64,000 nucleotides of DNA, from positions 51,430,329 through 51,494,328 of the forward strand of contig OW028573.1 of NCBI GenBank assembly GCA_932294295.1. Reading direction: 5' to 3'. This DNA is from Alitta virens (taxonomy: Eukaryota > Annelida > Polychaeta > Phyllodocida > Nereididae). Position numbers and translations under genes: made by a program. Shown in pieces: positions 49,213 through 63,940 of this stretch. A model generated the notes under the pieces. That model did no database searches, was not told the origin of the DNA, and was given only the letters and a program-made list of their open reading frames with translations. Every line of letters begins with the position of its first letter. The stretch's first letter is position 1.

Positions 49213-52200
49213 CTAATCTGAATTATCGGTGGTGGAGGGTTCTTCCATTGTTGCTAAAATCTTGCTGACTTCAGCTCTCTGTCCATCCGACATGTGTTGT
49301 GTGATGTGAACCATGGAATCCATGGCAACCTCTGGATTATCCTGGATCAGGCTGCAACAAGACAAAATGTTCTTTAAATTTCTATGTTCAATAAAATTTC
49401 TACCTTATAAATGTTTTCTATCCACTTTCACTATGTAATGACAATGCACTTACAACTTTGGACAAGTCAGCGAACTCGCACTTTTTGGACACGTTTTCAA
49501 CACTGGTACTAAATTAATTCATCATCTAAGTAAATGTGCTTATAGTTTACAACCAGCCACAGCTTATTTGCAATGTGAAGTGTTCACAACTACAAAGTTT
49601 GCATTTGGACAAACAGGAAAGATACACTGGACTTAAATTACTTTACACCTACTATTTCTAGCATTAATATTTCTTTGTTTCTCTTATCTTTTGCTCACCT
49701 TCTGATTTGCTGAATCACATGGTCTCTTTTGACAAACTTGATATTCTCGTAGAGAATGGAAGTCTCCCAGCTGTTTTCATTTAATTGTTTGCTCATCCAC
49801 TCAACGACGGCTTTGTTGTCTTCCCATAGATAAGCATTCACTGCACCTTCTGCCTGAACAAACCACCGACTGAGCATTGAACCCATCTGACCATCGGTCA
49901 ACTCAGGATTCACCTGCCTGATCTTCTTCTTGACCTCTTCTTCCAACAATAATCTTCTTAATCGCCAATAAAAGAACTGTCGGCTAGTCCTCCATTTCAG
50001 GATATCCTGTAAAGCAAATTTTGTAACTAAAATTCCCCAACACTAATTTATATGAATCGTAGTATCTCAAGACTTTCCAGTTATATTACCAATACAGAAC
50101 AGTCAATTATTACAAGTTTGTGACAACAAATTACTTAGCAATCTAAGACAAATATGCTAGACTTTTACTTACAGTGATGACTCCCTTTTCCTGCATTCTC
50201 TCTGCACGATCATGGAGATCAGCAAATACTACTGCCACCTGTTGATAAATGGCCATCAACCTCTGTTCTCTTTCAAGCATTTGTTTCTCCAACTTGATTT
50301 TCTCCTGTTTACAAAAAATGAAAGTTTGTATGTCTTAAAAAGCTATTTCAACTAAATCAAGACAGAAAATTGACTGAAAGATTGTCATCACTAATACCCA
50401 CCTCAGGTTTGAGTTCAGGAAAGGCCAGCTGATCCTTGATGCGTTTGCAGACAGGGTCTAATCTGTGCATTGTCTTGCTGAGATCTTTGTATCTGAACTT
50501 GATGTCCACTGTCCCTTCTGGCTCGAGCACCCCACCTCTGCAATGAAAACATGATTACCATGAAACATATAATTATCACTACCACTAAATCTAGTCTAAA
50601 TGTGACTGACACTACCATCAAGTAATTTTCCCTACCTGCTTTCAACATCAGCATACATCTCCATGTATTGCTCGTTAATGGTGGGATCAACAACAACCCA
50701 GGCACCTCCTCTCAATTCTCCATTTGGCGGCAAGTAAACCAAGATTGGCTGCTTGTACTCTCTCAGGCCATCAACAATGTATGATCCAAACTTCAAGACT
50801 TGGTCAAACATATCTGATGAAGGGAACACAGCATTTAATAAACATACTGTAGTAAATCTTAAGCAATGTGTTCGAAACAATGAGCACTGGATAATAGACA
50901 AAATGTGAGGGCCATCCTACCTTTCATACCACCAGAGAACCCTCTCCAGTTGGCAAAGATCATAAGTGGCAGCTGTTCCCTATTAAAATCTTTGATGACT
51001 TGAGCTGTTTTGTATGCAGAGTCGGGGAACCATACTTGCCCAGCTTGTGGAATGACCTAAACAAGCAAGTTTAACATATGCAGAAGATATTTAGACCAAC
51101 GAAAACTACTTCTTACTTTAATTTTAGCTGGATATCAACTTAAAAATGTCATACCTTGGCATCAGAATCTATATTGGCTGGATCAGCAGGAATGGTGGCT
51201 TCAACACATCTCGTTTCCACGGCAATGACACCAACAGGAATGCCACCCAGTCTGAAAGTAAACATAAATTAATTAATGAATGAATGTCAGGAGCCAAATT
51301 TATTATTCAAGGTATCAAGATAACTCACAAACAAGTCTTTACCTTGCTCTACCACAAACAACAGTCTTAGCCCAGCTGGCCAAAATCTCATGCCAAGAGC
51401 CTTTGTCAAAGAAACCAGATTCCCACACTTCATGGTTGTATGGATGATGGCGTCCACCTAACATCCACCGAGGATCATAAGGTGCTTTGGTTGGGTAAAA
51501 GTCTACTTCACGATCAACTGGATCGATTGAAGGCATGATTGGCAAAGCCCCATCACGGCTCTGAAGAGAGAAATAGTGTTGAACATAAAGTGAAACATCA
51601 TCCCTGTGTGGATTTCAATTAATAAACGTCGCACAAACCATGTGTTCAGATACTGACCTTTGGCACATAAGACAGCCACCTGAGCATCACATGTACACCT
51701 TTGTAATCATCAGAGCACACAGCATGCGTCACTCCATTGTTGTACATAATTTGAATGCCACCAAGTTGGTTGTTGCTGGTGTATACCTCTCTACCAAGCA
51801 CCTTGTTGAGAGCCCCAGCTCCCGTTAGGATGATGTGTGAATTTTCCACTTGGACAACTCTTTGTCCGAGTCGGACCAAGTATGCGCCAATGCCCACAGA
51901 TCGGCAAGTCACCAAATTGAAGGTGACCACTTCATTGTAGGCCCGGGACGTCTCTCCAGCGATCATACCAGACCCTCTCAAGTTCTCAACACCAAGGCCT
52001 TCCTCTTTGCCAATGATGCTCGTTATCTTGTATCTTGACTCGCCTTCATCTTCGATCAGTTCAGCATGGACAGAATTCATTGCACTCACTTTCTTGAAGT
52101 CTTCTGGGGCAAGGTAAAGGTATTTCACGCCCTGAAAAATTATATACAAACACAATAAGTTATAATTCGTCAACCAATCTTAAATCTGCTAATTAAACAC

Positions 52201-54344
52201 TAATTAAACAACTTGCCTTGTCTGGGTCAGTCTCATCAACCCATGAGATTTTGAAGAGGTGTTTGATTTCCTCCGCAAGACCAATGCGAGCTCCACTGTT
52301 TGCAGACAAGTAGAACCTCGGAATGCCCAGTTTTCTTGACAGCACAGAAGCTTTCTGCAATTACAACACATGCGGCATATTAGAGAAAGTTTGGTCATAT
52401 AAGGTTATAAATAAGCATCACTTATAGGATTTTATCATTTGATAAGTAGGCATTACTTACATAGAAAAGTTGATCTTCCTTTGGACCAAATGATCCAATC
52501 ATGTGTGTGATGTCATTGGCAATCACAATGATGTCCCTTCCTTCAGGGAACTCCGGCGTCTTCAAGGTCATCTGCCAAGCAACCATTCCGACCTCATTCT
52601 CTCCAGGCAGTCGATTCAGAATGACAAGTTCCTCCTTGCTGTTCAGTACCAATTCATTGCTAACCAGCATGTCACCGGGTATATCTGTGACACCAGTTTC
52701 TTTGCTGTGCTCTACCCAAATCTTATGCAGAGCCTGTCTGAACATTTCTGGGTAGTCATACGCGTAAGTTGTGCCATTGGACTGAGCCTGGAATCGCTTC
52801 AACTGCAGGTGGTCCTTTGTCATATAAGGAGTGCTCAATAGCAAACCATGCATTGGTCCTTGCTTGGCACCATATGCTTGGAACATGACCTGAAAGTAGT
52901 AGAGCAAATCACATTTAAATTTACGCCAGAACAAACTCCAATGACTAACTGACATGTCATGTTATTCAGAACATAGAACCACTTTAAACCCTCACCTGTC
53001 CTGTTCTTTCGTCAGTGACTTCCTTGTACATGGTTATGTTCAAGTAGTAACCACTTCCATTGCTCAGGAACAGTCTCACTGGGATTCGATTCCCACTGTT
53101 CAAGATACGAATTGTCATCTTGATCTCAGCCTGCAATACTCGAAGCTTCCAGATGCGACTACCATACCTCATCACCATACTCCTTACAGTCTCTTCCAGC
53201 TGAAAAATGCATCAGGCACGTTAAAACATCACCAATAAAAAGAGTGACTAAATCTCAATCACACATGGTTCTATTAAAACCACACAAAACAAATCATTCA
53301 ATTTAAAGACTTACCTTGGCAGCTTCTGTGAGAGTGAGAGTTGGTACAACATTGAGGAAGATGTGATTGCAGTCAGTCTTTCTTGCCTGAAAAAAGCAGT
53401 TTATACTTGAGTAACACCATGTTACAACATTTGCATTAACACTAACAGAAATTCATTGATTGCACTGATGTATAACAAGTATGTTTAACATACCACTGAG
53501 CTTGAGAAAGCAACTTCTAAAGCATCGAGAGCTTCCAACAAAGTACGCTCTCCCTCATTCTGCAAATATTCGAACGATGCCTCTTTGGTAACAAGATCAG
53601 AATGACGAATGATGGTGCGTACAAATATTCTGTAGTCAGACACTTCTTGGGTTTTTGCGACTTGCTGTAATGAAAGAAAAAGAGGAGGGTAAAACAAAAC
53701 ATATCTGCATACTGAGGTATGCTTATCATACCTTATTGAGTCATATGAGCATATCAAATTGCATATTGTAGACCAATACGGACCTTTGCTCGACCAAGAT
53801 AAAGGTGCATGCGATGGTTAGCAACAGGAATGGCCTCAAGAACAAAATTCCTCATTCGATTGATCTCCAGTTGGAAAGCCAATGCTGGCTCCAAATGCCT
53901 GTAAATCCTGTCCTCAGCAAACTGCAATACAAGAAAATATATTAATGATATTAGGCAATACAATACATTAATGATATTAGACAATACAAGAAAATATAAT
54001 AATCCTATAGAATATAAAAGACAAAGATTGCAGATAGTGTGGAGTCAGTGTCTCAGATCAGTTTGGAATATTAATGGTGTGAAGCAGGGGGGCATTGCTT
54101 CAACTGACCTTGGAGAGTTCTAGCATCAGTGGACATAATTTGAAATCAATTTGTGACAGATATGGTTTTAATTACATGGACCATTTTAGTTATCTTAAAC
54201 TCAGCGATTTTATATCAAGTTTTACATTTGATGAAGTTAATTTTATTATGGACAATTTATGCTGCATGTAATTTTAACTTAGCTCTTTTATGATTTTTCG
54301 CTTTTATTGTTTTCATATATGCCTACATTGTGCATGAATAAATG

Positions 54345-54385
<41 letters not shown>

Positions 54386-57300
54386 GAAATGACATAGCAT
54401 GAAATGACATAGCATGCAAGCAAGGAGTAAACAAATCAGAAAGCTATCAAGCTAATTTATCATACAATCTCAGCAAAAAGATAATCAAAGCTTGTGGAGA
54501 AACATTCACCCATAGATCCAGCACTATCATAATAGCCATGAAGCTGCTTGAGAAATAGTATCATACCAAGCAATTATGTACAGCCCTAACAACATTTATG
54601 ATGACACTTTGCTTCCATATTTTCTGCGTTTCTTTATCTCAAACTTAACAGTAAGTTATAACCTAAATCCCAGGAAATCTAATCACAAGTGAGATTATAT
54701 ACAGGTGCCACAAGCAACCCCACTAATTACAGCAGTACATACGCGTTCACTCACTTTCACAAAGCTGAGGAGGTCTTGACAAGACCAATTATTGCCAGTT
54801 CACTCTGTGTTTGAATAATATAGCAAACATTTCATTAGTTGCAGAATTAATGAAAAGTAGGAATGAGTACATCAAGGACTAACGTGATCAAAACAAGCAC
54901 CAAGCACCTCATTTTCAATTTCATGTTGCTCATGAAACTAAAATAAAATACAAGCAAGATTTCATTGATATGCAGCATTTGTTAGCAGTACTATTTGATT
55001 CATATAGATTTCAGTAAAATAATTATAATATTATCTCTAAACAACAGAAATACGGGTTACCTGAGTTCTGGCATGGTATGTGAAGTACTTTGGAAAATCT
55101 CGCTGAAAAAGAAATCATACAATTTAAAAAATGATTGCACAAATTAGAGTGAAAGGGAGAACACAAATCCATCCCTATTATTTTTACTAAAAGTTACCTT
55201 TTGCAAGAGCAGGAATGTGATGCGGCGAATGCCTTTCTCTGCCAATACATGTTGCTGGAATGAGAAAAACTCAAAATTAGCCAAAGCAACAATCATAATT
55301 CACCTGTGAATTAAGATATTCTTCATTTCTATATGAACCAATGTGACGACACTTACATTCTCAACACAGAATTCGCCGAATGTAGCAGCATAATTTTCAT
55401 CGCTGTCTTGGGTCTCTGATCGGATTGCGATGTTGAGTATATGGATGGGTTCATCAGTCCTCTGAAAAACAAAAAGGCATTGTTAAGTCATGCAAATAAC
55501 CCATGTAGATTTCTAAGAAATGAGAGTAGACAACTTCATTATTATAACAACAGTCACTTACATTGCACAGAGATGGATTCTCATCATCAACTCTAACCAT
55601 GCTGCTTGAGAAGCGCCCCATCAAAGAATCAAAGTAGACCTTGAAGTCTTCAAAGCAGGTGAAAGCAGCCATGATGCCCATGCGCTGACATTGAGGCAAC
55701 TCTTCGCTGAAGGTCGTCATGTCCTCACTGAGGCTGGCTACTCGGGGAACGTTTAGGGAAGCCCGATGAGGTTGCATCCTAGAATAACGTCTAAAGGGTC
55801 AACCAAAGCAACGAAACAAACCAGGAAAGGGAACAGAAAAGGAACGGGAAACACAACAGAAGGTAGAACAGGAGAAGGAAGAAAGAGAAGAAAAAAGTGA
55901 AAAATTGGCACATAATATAGCTCACACAATTACAGAAAAATACTAAAGCCACAGATAAAGACATCCACTGTACCTGTTCGGATGAGATGATGGCAATAGG
56001 AACATGAACTCAACAACACAAGGGCCATTTGGCAACTGGTGCTGATGCAGGCAGCTGAGTTCATAGGCAATATAAGCTCTTCTGACATATACCTCCAGGG
56101 CAGCCATTGTTACCAGTTGATTTGAATGGAAGAAGAAATCTTGCAGTACATCGTAGATTGATGTCTCTGACATAATGAGTTTCTGCAAGATTAAGAAGAT
56201 GATTAACATCGTACAACGAATAAGTGTTTGAAGTGTAAGATGAATGACTAACATCATACAAGGATTTTCAATATGATCACAAGAAATGGGTATTATAAAT
56301 ATTCTAAAATATTAAAATTGAAACAAACCTGCAGATTCTTGGGACAGAATTCATGACCATACATATCAATTGCAGACAAAAAGATGGACTCCACTTGGTT
56401 GTGACGAAGTTCATAAGCAGGTTGATAGGCAGCATTGAGCACTTGTCTGGCTCTCAAAGCCACTTTAGCATTCTCAGTTTTGTTCAGGGTGGTCATGTCA
56501 GTCAAGATACTGTGCAATGCATCAGTTAGACCTGGTTCCTTTTGGAATAGGTGGTCCTGCAAAAGAAGGGCAGTCACCAGTCAGAAAAAGTACCACTTAA
56601 AGAACAAGCACAATGACACAATACCAGCGAAAGTACTTACTATCAGTGAAATCACAAGCAAGTTAATCTTAGCAACTTGGGAATGCGAGAAGATGATGTC
56701 TGTAATTTCAACATCTTTGACCTTCTCTCGCATGAGAGCCAGGCATTTGTCATAATGTCCTTGTTGAAACTGCAGTTCTACATTGAGGTATTTCTTCAAC
56801 AAGTTTTGCACAACATTTTTCATGTGCCCTCTGATGCCACTGCTATACCGCTGGACCAATTGGACAACATCTGACATCGACATGAAGAAATCGTCACGAT
56901 CTCTTTTCTTACTCAGAGTTGCAGCATGACTGTTTATAATGGCTGCAATTTGCTGACTTGGGAATTGACTCAACACAGATGTGATGTTGCTTGCATAATT
57001 GGCCATCAGTTTGCAGATCTTTTTTTCAACATCCGGCACAATACGACCTGAGATAACGTAGATGAGATCTTGAAGTTCCAGCAGCGGAAGTCTTGGATCA
57101 CAGAGACACCGCATCATGACATTGATGGTGCTATGCAACCTTTGACTGAAGTAAGGGTCAGGTAGAGTGTATCCGTTCAAGACACTTTCCAGGGTAGACT
57201 TAGCTTGTTGATACTGTTGGTGGAGCTTATTAACATGCAAGTTTTGATTGGTAATGTTCACTGGTAGAGTTCCCGTGAACACTTCAGCTTGTTGGATCTT

Positions 57301-60300
57301 GCTTGGGTCATCCAGTTGTAATCGAGCAATTACACTTCCTGCTTCCAAGACTGCACCAGCTCGTTTTTGGAAATGCACACATCCATTTTCTGTTGCTCTC
57401 AACTCCATCACCATCTTCATCACCTCAATTTCCACATACACATCATTGACAAAAACATGGCCACCATCTTCTACAGTTAAGTTGATGATTTTGCCAGAGC
57501 ATGGAGATCTAAGCAGGGTGGGATCATTTTCCTTTTCAAGCACACAAGTTCTGTTGTCAATAGTGATCCTGTAACTGCTCACTTCCTCTTTCATGTAAGT
57601 TGTGTAACTGTTACCCAGCGAGACAAGAAGTCCTCCGTCACTCAAGTGATGAGCTTCTACATCAATATGAGAATCATTCATGAGAATGAAGTAAGATGTA
57701 GGGCCCATCTTAGACACTGAGGCAACATACTTGTTTCCTTCGTAGATGAACTCGACGATCACTGAACTTTTGAGAGCTGTGATTGGAAGGATTTGACCCC
57801 TGAAATGACGTACAATATCAACCATTCAGTATCGCGACACAAAATGGATAACTACCATGAATAACTGAGAATACATCCTAGCGTAAATAATAATACCTGT
57901 CCAGAGTATTCTTGAAATGTGTGAAGCTGTTGTTGATGGTCTTTACAGCCACATGCAAAGACCCACAGATAATGCCCAACATGGCATCTGGTTTCTCAGC
58001 TTGGACCTTTTCTGCAATGAGCATGTCCAGCCATCCAGTATGAAATGTGTTGCCTTGAAAATGTTCAGTCTCAAGCAATTTGATGAGATACTCGACAGTT
58101 GTTCGGAAGTCACCTCTGATAGAAAGCTCTTTCAATGCAATAACCATGTTTCTGAAATTAATGATAAGTTAAGTTAAACATCAGCTTACATGTATTTCTA
58201 CAGCATCAAAATCTTCTACATAGACACTAAAGTGTATTTTAGATTAGCCAAGATCATTCTGATTAACGATAAACTTACTCTCTAGCAACTTCTCGGTCCT
58301 CTCCCCAAGAAAAGCAATGACCAAACTGAGAGTCGGCAAACTCATGAAGACCACCAGAAGCAGAAACGCTGAAGTATCCCCACACATTCTTGCTACTGCG
58401 GAAGTTCAGTTCCGAGACTGTACCAGAACTTGGCTTGAATCCCTGCAAGACAATCAGAAACAATTACACATTAAGCACATTCACCAAATGAGCAGTAAAT
58501 TTAAGTCTCCAAGAAGAAGAAAGATAAAGTTTTATTTATCATTTACACACCTCATCAGGATTTTCACTGGTAATTCTTGCAGCAATAACATGTCCCTTTG
58601 GCAATGGTTTCTGAGGTGGGTTGTCAAAATCAATGGGAGTTTCACCCCAAGGGTCTTCTCCATAGAGGACTCGGATGCACTTGATGCGGTGCAGTGGCAG
58701 ACCCATAGCAATCTGGAGAGATGAAGTAACACTTATTGTTAAAGCACTGACACTAAACTAGTTGAGTACTTTTCAAAAACAAGATCTTGTACATACTTGA
58801 AGCTGAGCTGATGGCAAATTGATGTTTGTGACCATCTCAGTGCAGGGATGCTCCACCTGAAGACGGGGATTCAACTCAAGGAAATGGAAAGTTTCATCCT
58901 CATCATTGTAGAGGTATTCCACAGTTCCAGCACTGACATAGCCAACCATTTTTGCAAGTGTCACAGCAGCCTGAGGGAGAAACACAGAAAGAATATTACA
59001 ATATAATAGATAACAATCAAAGCGAGAACTCAAGCATTGTCAAAAATATTTACAACAAAACAAATGTATTGTGTACCTTTTCCATTTTTTCCTGCACATC
59101 TCTTGTGGCAATCGAGACAGGAGCTTCCTCAATGATCTTCTGGTGACGTCTCTGAATGGAACAGTCTCTTCCAAATAAGGAGATAGCATTTCCATATTTG
59201 TCAGCCAATAGTTGCACTTCCAAATGCCTGGCTTGGATTGCTAATTTCATAATAAAGATGGGAGAACCAGGGATCTCTGCTTGGACCTGAAAATTAATGT
59301 CAAACCATATTGTCAATGTTAGTGATCAGCAACAATTTAAAACCAATTCTCAGCAGTTTTTCAAAGAACAGTAATTGATACACACCTGTCTGAATAGGTT
59401 GTGAAACTCATCAGCATTCCTGGCCTTTCTGATGCCTTTGCCACCACCTCCCTCGGAGGCCTTGATCATCACGGGAAAGCCGATTGTCTGCGCTGCTTTA
59501 AGACCTTCATCAGAATTATGCACACATCCCTTTTGGTACAAGTCATCAGTAACTGTAACATTTTTCCTTTCTTGCAAATCTACTGGATTCCACTCGACAG
59601 TTAATCCTGATCCATTCCATGGCAGTGTAGGGATTCCAGCAGTCTGAGCCACAATGGATGACGCAATTTTATCACCAAGGGCCCACATGGCATTCTCCGG
59701 CGGACCAATAAAGACAATGTCATTCTTGTGGAGCAGCTCAGGGAGTCGAGGATTTTCTGAGGCATGACCCCAACCTGCCCATACAGCCTGAAACATACAA
59801 CACTTTTGTAACACACTGAACTTCATTTGAATTGATGAGGACCATTTGTAACAAGCCACCGGTCATAATGCATCAAGCATCAGATCATTTTCTCACCTGT
59901 ACTTCGGTACGCCTTGCAACATCCAAAATAAGTTCACAGTTGGCATAATTGTTGTTGTTGGTACCTCCAGGCACCATTACATACTGATCAGCAAGTCTTA
60001 TATACTCTGAAAGTTAAAAATAAACAGTTTTTGTCTCATTTACATATCCCATACATACACAATGTCATTTCTTAAATTTTCTGGATTCCAAATAGTTCTT
60101 TTAGTGAGGTAAAGAAATATGCAATACCTACCAGCATTTGCTTTGAGATCTTCAGGGGTAACCATGACAACGAAATGCACAGCAGTTTCATTTTTGAACA
60201 TTTCATAGGACCATCTTCGGATGGAACGAATGCACTTGACTGCGGCAATTCCATTGTTGGCAATCAATACCTAGAAAAGGCAGATGGTATTGTGTTGAAG

Positions 60301-61394
60301 ACAATTGCACAGTTCCAAATCAATGCATTACATAACTTTTAATACAAGACCTTAATAACCTTACCATTGACACTTTTGGCTAAGGTCAACACTAAACAAA
60401 AACATCTTCGACAATTGTGTACATGGTACCCTATTTGACATTTGAGTACAAAATCAAGTTCAAAATCAAATGTCCAACAATTTACAACATCCTATCTTAT
60501 CTTCTATCACCACATAATAAGACATTCAAAAGATAGTAAACAGTCAGAACTGATGTTAAAAAGTGTGAACAATGAAGTGAAGCACTTACTTTATTGATAA
60601 ATCGGTCGCCCCCAAACTTTTTAACGAACTCCTCTGGAGTTGCGACTGTAAAATCCTTAAGACTTCCACGAGACAAATTTCTGTATTGTCCAAATTTCAT
60701 GTGATGGACACCAGACATGGACCTGGAAGGGATCAATAATGCAATAAATAACTAGCTAAATTCAACAGAATATTGATGCAACATAAAATTACAGTAGTGC
60801 CATTTATGAAATAAGTATCTACAAGCACTAACTACAATATCTCCTAACTTGAAACATATAATTGCCAAACCCCTTAACAATATCACATAATGACAATATT
60901 TTACCCTTATATTACATATAAAACTGTACGACTGCTTAATCAAATACTTTTGCGCTCCCAGCATAATTGATATGATAATCAATATCTTATTGAGATATTT
61001 CTAGAGTTGCTACTGTGTCTCAAAATGAACCACTTGCATATTACATGTAGCTATGATAACTTAATAGCTGTCATAAATGACAATTCCATACAAGACTTCT
61101 TGAGTGCATGTTTCACCAATTTCTATACAATGCTCCAATATGATCTCACCTCTGATAAACAGGCCTATCTTGTTCATGAGTATGAGGTGGTACATTTGGG
61201 TTATCTACAACTTTAAGCATATTCCCATTTTCAACGATGCAATCCATATCATCAACTACTACCACTGCAGCAGCAGCAGAATCGGGCATGTCATCATCAC
61301 CGGACTTGGTGACAACCACTCTAGAGAGATCATCTTCCAAAATTGTGGCCATCCTTGGCCTCTTGGCAAGAGGTCCATTGCAGTGGTCAGTCAT
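49213..61394 (-). CDS. ACACA: Acetyl-CoA carboxylase (multidomain, cytosolic ACC1-like)
   Basis: Makes malonyl-CoA, the committed step of fatty-acid synthesis. Complete: 32 phase-consistent exons, 2326 residues (human ACC1 has 2346). Exons: 61150-61394, 60590-60722, 60132-60270, 59897-60006, 59386-59787, 59077-59286, 58797-58970, 58551-58712, 58279-58442, 57897-58151, 56641-57799, 56329-56556, 55974-56182, 55562-55778, 55357-55461, 55198-55254, 55061-55102, 53784-53921, 53494-53664, 53315-53386, 52996-53199, 52461-52889, 52217-52354, 51658-52131, 51343-51560, 51155-51251, 50921-51056, 50636-50813, 50402-50537, 50173-50304, 49699-50006, 49213-49351. Biotin carboxylase: ATP-grasp loop EGGGGKG (about 321-327) and [11 protein letters not shown]. 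Biotin site EVMKMVMEL with Lys about 793. Carboxyltransferase: [22 protein letters not shown] and [19 protein letters not shown] near residue 85 aligns with the AMPK site. No mitochondrial targeting sequence is apparent. Confidence 0.97.
54340..54380. repeat. (AT)n microsatellite
   Basis: About fifteen AT units in the ACC intron between exons 17 and 18 (53922-55060), one of its largest introns. The intron otherwise shows no recognisable element. Confidence 0.9.
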
Positions 61395-62690
61395 GGTTAA
61401 TAATTATTATGGTAACTTATCAATGCAGCTCAATGCAAACTTAAGAAGACAAATGATGAATGTTTTCCTCCTTGGCAAAATATCCAAACAAACCAAAGAA
61501 ATACGAAACAGTTACAGAGACAGCTTGCAGGACAACCAATGACTAGTGTCCAGAGACAACTGTACTGACCAATGCCCTGATCAGCATTTATACTTCAGCC
61601 ACTGCCCGCAAGATCATCTGGACACAGGTCACTATAAAGGACCCCTATAACTGCACGCATGTCAATGTGCTCATAGGGGTTAAGACAATGGCTGAAGCTC
61701 ACACAATTAGAGGATAAGGCTTAGGTAATGACATTATCCCCCATTGTTGTTTAATACAGAATTGGTTTTTAATAGCAAAACCAAATATTTGGCAAATATG
61801 CATTATCTACTGACTGGTACCTTTAGCAACACATGGGTGGTCACAACTTGAAAAATTGACTTTGTTGATTTTCAAATCACATTAGTAATTTACTAAACAA
61901 GGAAGGTTAGTCTGTCATAATGTCTTATTCAGCAACATTCATTCAGACACATAATCACACAATCTGAAGCACACCATTACTTTCATAAGGTAGACAATGC
62001 GAGACTTCTCAATTAAACTTGACAAAATCTACAGGTACTGAAGAATTTAATTCTTATATCAGAGTACACTGTGATGAATATCTCTCTTCTTTTGTTTTAT
62101 TTTTTTAGCCACATGGATTCTAACATTGCAGCACATTGGAGTGTCCAAAAGACTCTAACCATGCTCAGCATACCCATATGGACCATTCACACTCTGCTTT
62201 TGGAACAAATATGAGAAATGTTCTCTCACATTTATCATTCTTCTTCTTTTTTTTAGCCAATTGCTTATTTGTTCAGACTGACTATGTCTACTGAATTGTA
62301 TGACCCACAAATTGTCATTTTCATTTAAAATTTCCAGCACAATTTAGTCCAATCTTTTTCATAGCATATAAGACCCTACACATCTGTTGCTAAGCTGCAG
62401 CAATCCCAGGAATTTCTTTATTCCTAAACGAGAAGAATTTGTTGCCTTGGAAACCTAGCCTCAGGAGCCAATCAAAGGTGGTCATCTGATGGTCAAAAGG
62501 TCTGGAGTTCTTGCTAGAAGCAGAACAGCCACATCTCAATAATCTTGTCCCCTGTCAACATAAAACAATTTTTTTTTTAATTTCAGTTAATATATAAATA
62601 TAAACTGGAGATTTTCTTGCTGCAGATGCTGAAGTGTGCAATACAGACCACTTTCAATCTGAATTCACTTCAAGATTAGAACTAAATTTA
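61395..62690. other. Region upstream of ACC
   Basis: It presumably contains the ACC 5' UTR and promoter (minus strand) and possibly a non-coding first exon. No TATA box, initiator or CpG-rich block can be asserted from reading. Short open frames have no family resemblance. Confidence 0.45.
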
Positions 62691-63905
62691 GAACTAGATT
62701 GTCAATCCATTCTTGGTCCTCTTTTATTTATCATTTATGTCAATGATCTTGTCAACGCTACTTCTGTCTTTCATCCAATTGTTTATGCTGATGATACAAC
62801 TCTTGTTGCTTCCCTGAATACTTTTCAGGGTGAAAGAAATATGAATGATGAGTTGGTCAGCGTGAGCAATTGGATGAAGGCAAATAAGCTATCTATTAAC
62901 AAAAGCAAAACGAAAGCCATGATTTTCCATGCACCCCAAAGAAGAGTTCAAATTCCTACTATTAAAATATAAGACTCTGTTATCGAATTTGTCAATGAAT
63001 TTAACTTCCTTGGCATAATGTTAGATAGACATCTAAATTGGAAAGCTCACCGTGATATTATTACAAAGAAATTGTCAAAAACAGTAGGCATTATGCACAG
63101 ATTAAAAAATATGTTGCCTCTCTGTGCCTTGTTACATTGTGTTATCATACTTAAACTATGGAGCTCTTCTTTGGGGTTGGCAATGTCAAAATATATTCAT
63201 TTTACAAAAAAAAGCTGTCAGAGCTCTTACTCACAGTAAATATAATTGTCATACTATGGTTTATTTAAAAAACTAAATCTTTTAAAATTCCATGATATCT
63301 GTGCACTGTGTGATCTGAAATTCTGCCATAAACGATTCAACAATGCCTTGCCACAGTATTTTCTTGATTTACTACTGCTATTTAGAGATGATCCTCATTA
63401 CTATGAAACTCGAATAGCTGGTCAACTACGACTTCCCTTAATTTGCAAAACAGAGTATTAAGTATAGATTTATCAAAACCCTTAATAATATGCCCATAAC
63501 TTACAGAGAAAAATTAGAAACACATAGTTTAGATGGATTTAAGAAATATGTGAAAAATAGCACTGCAGCATCTTATTCCGCAGACTGCAGTATTGAAAAT
63601 TGCTATATATGTATAAATGTTCATCCTACTGCTTCTTCATAATACTTTTCAACAATATATTCTTTAACTTGAGATGAGTAACATTGATGAGACTACTACT
63701 GATGAGAGTAAATTCCATATTGTGTTTGATTTAATGTTCACTATGTAATATTAATAGATCTCTCCAGGTGGCCTCACGCTAGCGATAAAATGTATTTATC
63801 TTTGTGAGGTCTCCTTGCAAAAAAAATCTTTATAAATAAAAATATGAAAATAAATTGTAAATATATTTTTTTTGCAAAATAAAAAGAATCTGAATCTGAA
63901 TGAAT
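62690..63905 (+). mobile_element. 5'-truncated LINE (CR1/Jockey-like), reverse-transcriptase 3' half
   Basis: The recognisable sequence begins at QSILGPLLFIIYVNDLV and continues with the catalytic VYADDTTLVA, then NWMKANKLSINKSKTKAM, all classic non-LTR reverse-transcriptase blocks. The frame is broken by a stop near 62970, after which further frames (LDRHLNWKAHRDIITKKLSK and others) carry the thumb and C-terminal region. It ends with an A/T-rich 3' region and AATAAAAAGAATCTGAATCTGAATG, an AATAAA-type signal plus a short tandem tail. Truncation at the 5' end is typical of target-primed integration. It cannot be active. Confidence 0.85.
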
Positions 63906-63940
63906 CAATGTGTTGATGTTTGTGAAATTGCATGAAAAAT

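Noticed and set aside
52501..52841. Plus-strand open frames of 84 and 112 codons
   Set aside because: Both are antisense to ACC exon 22, which encodes conserved carboxyltransferase sequence on the minus strand.
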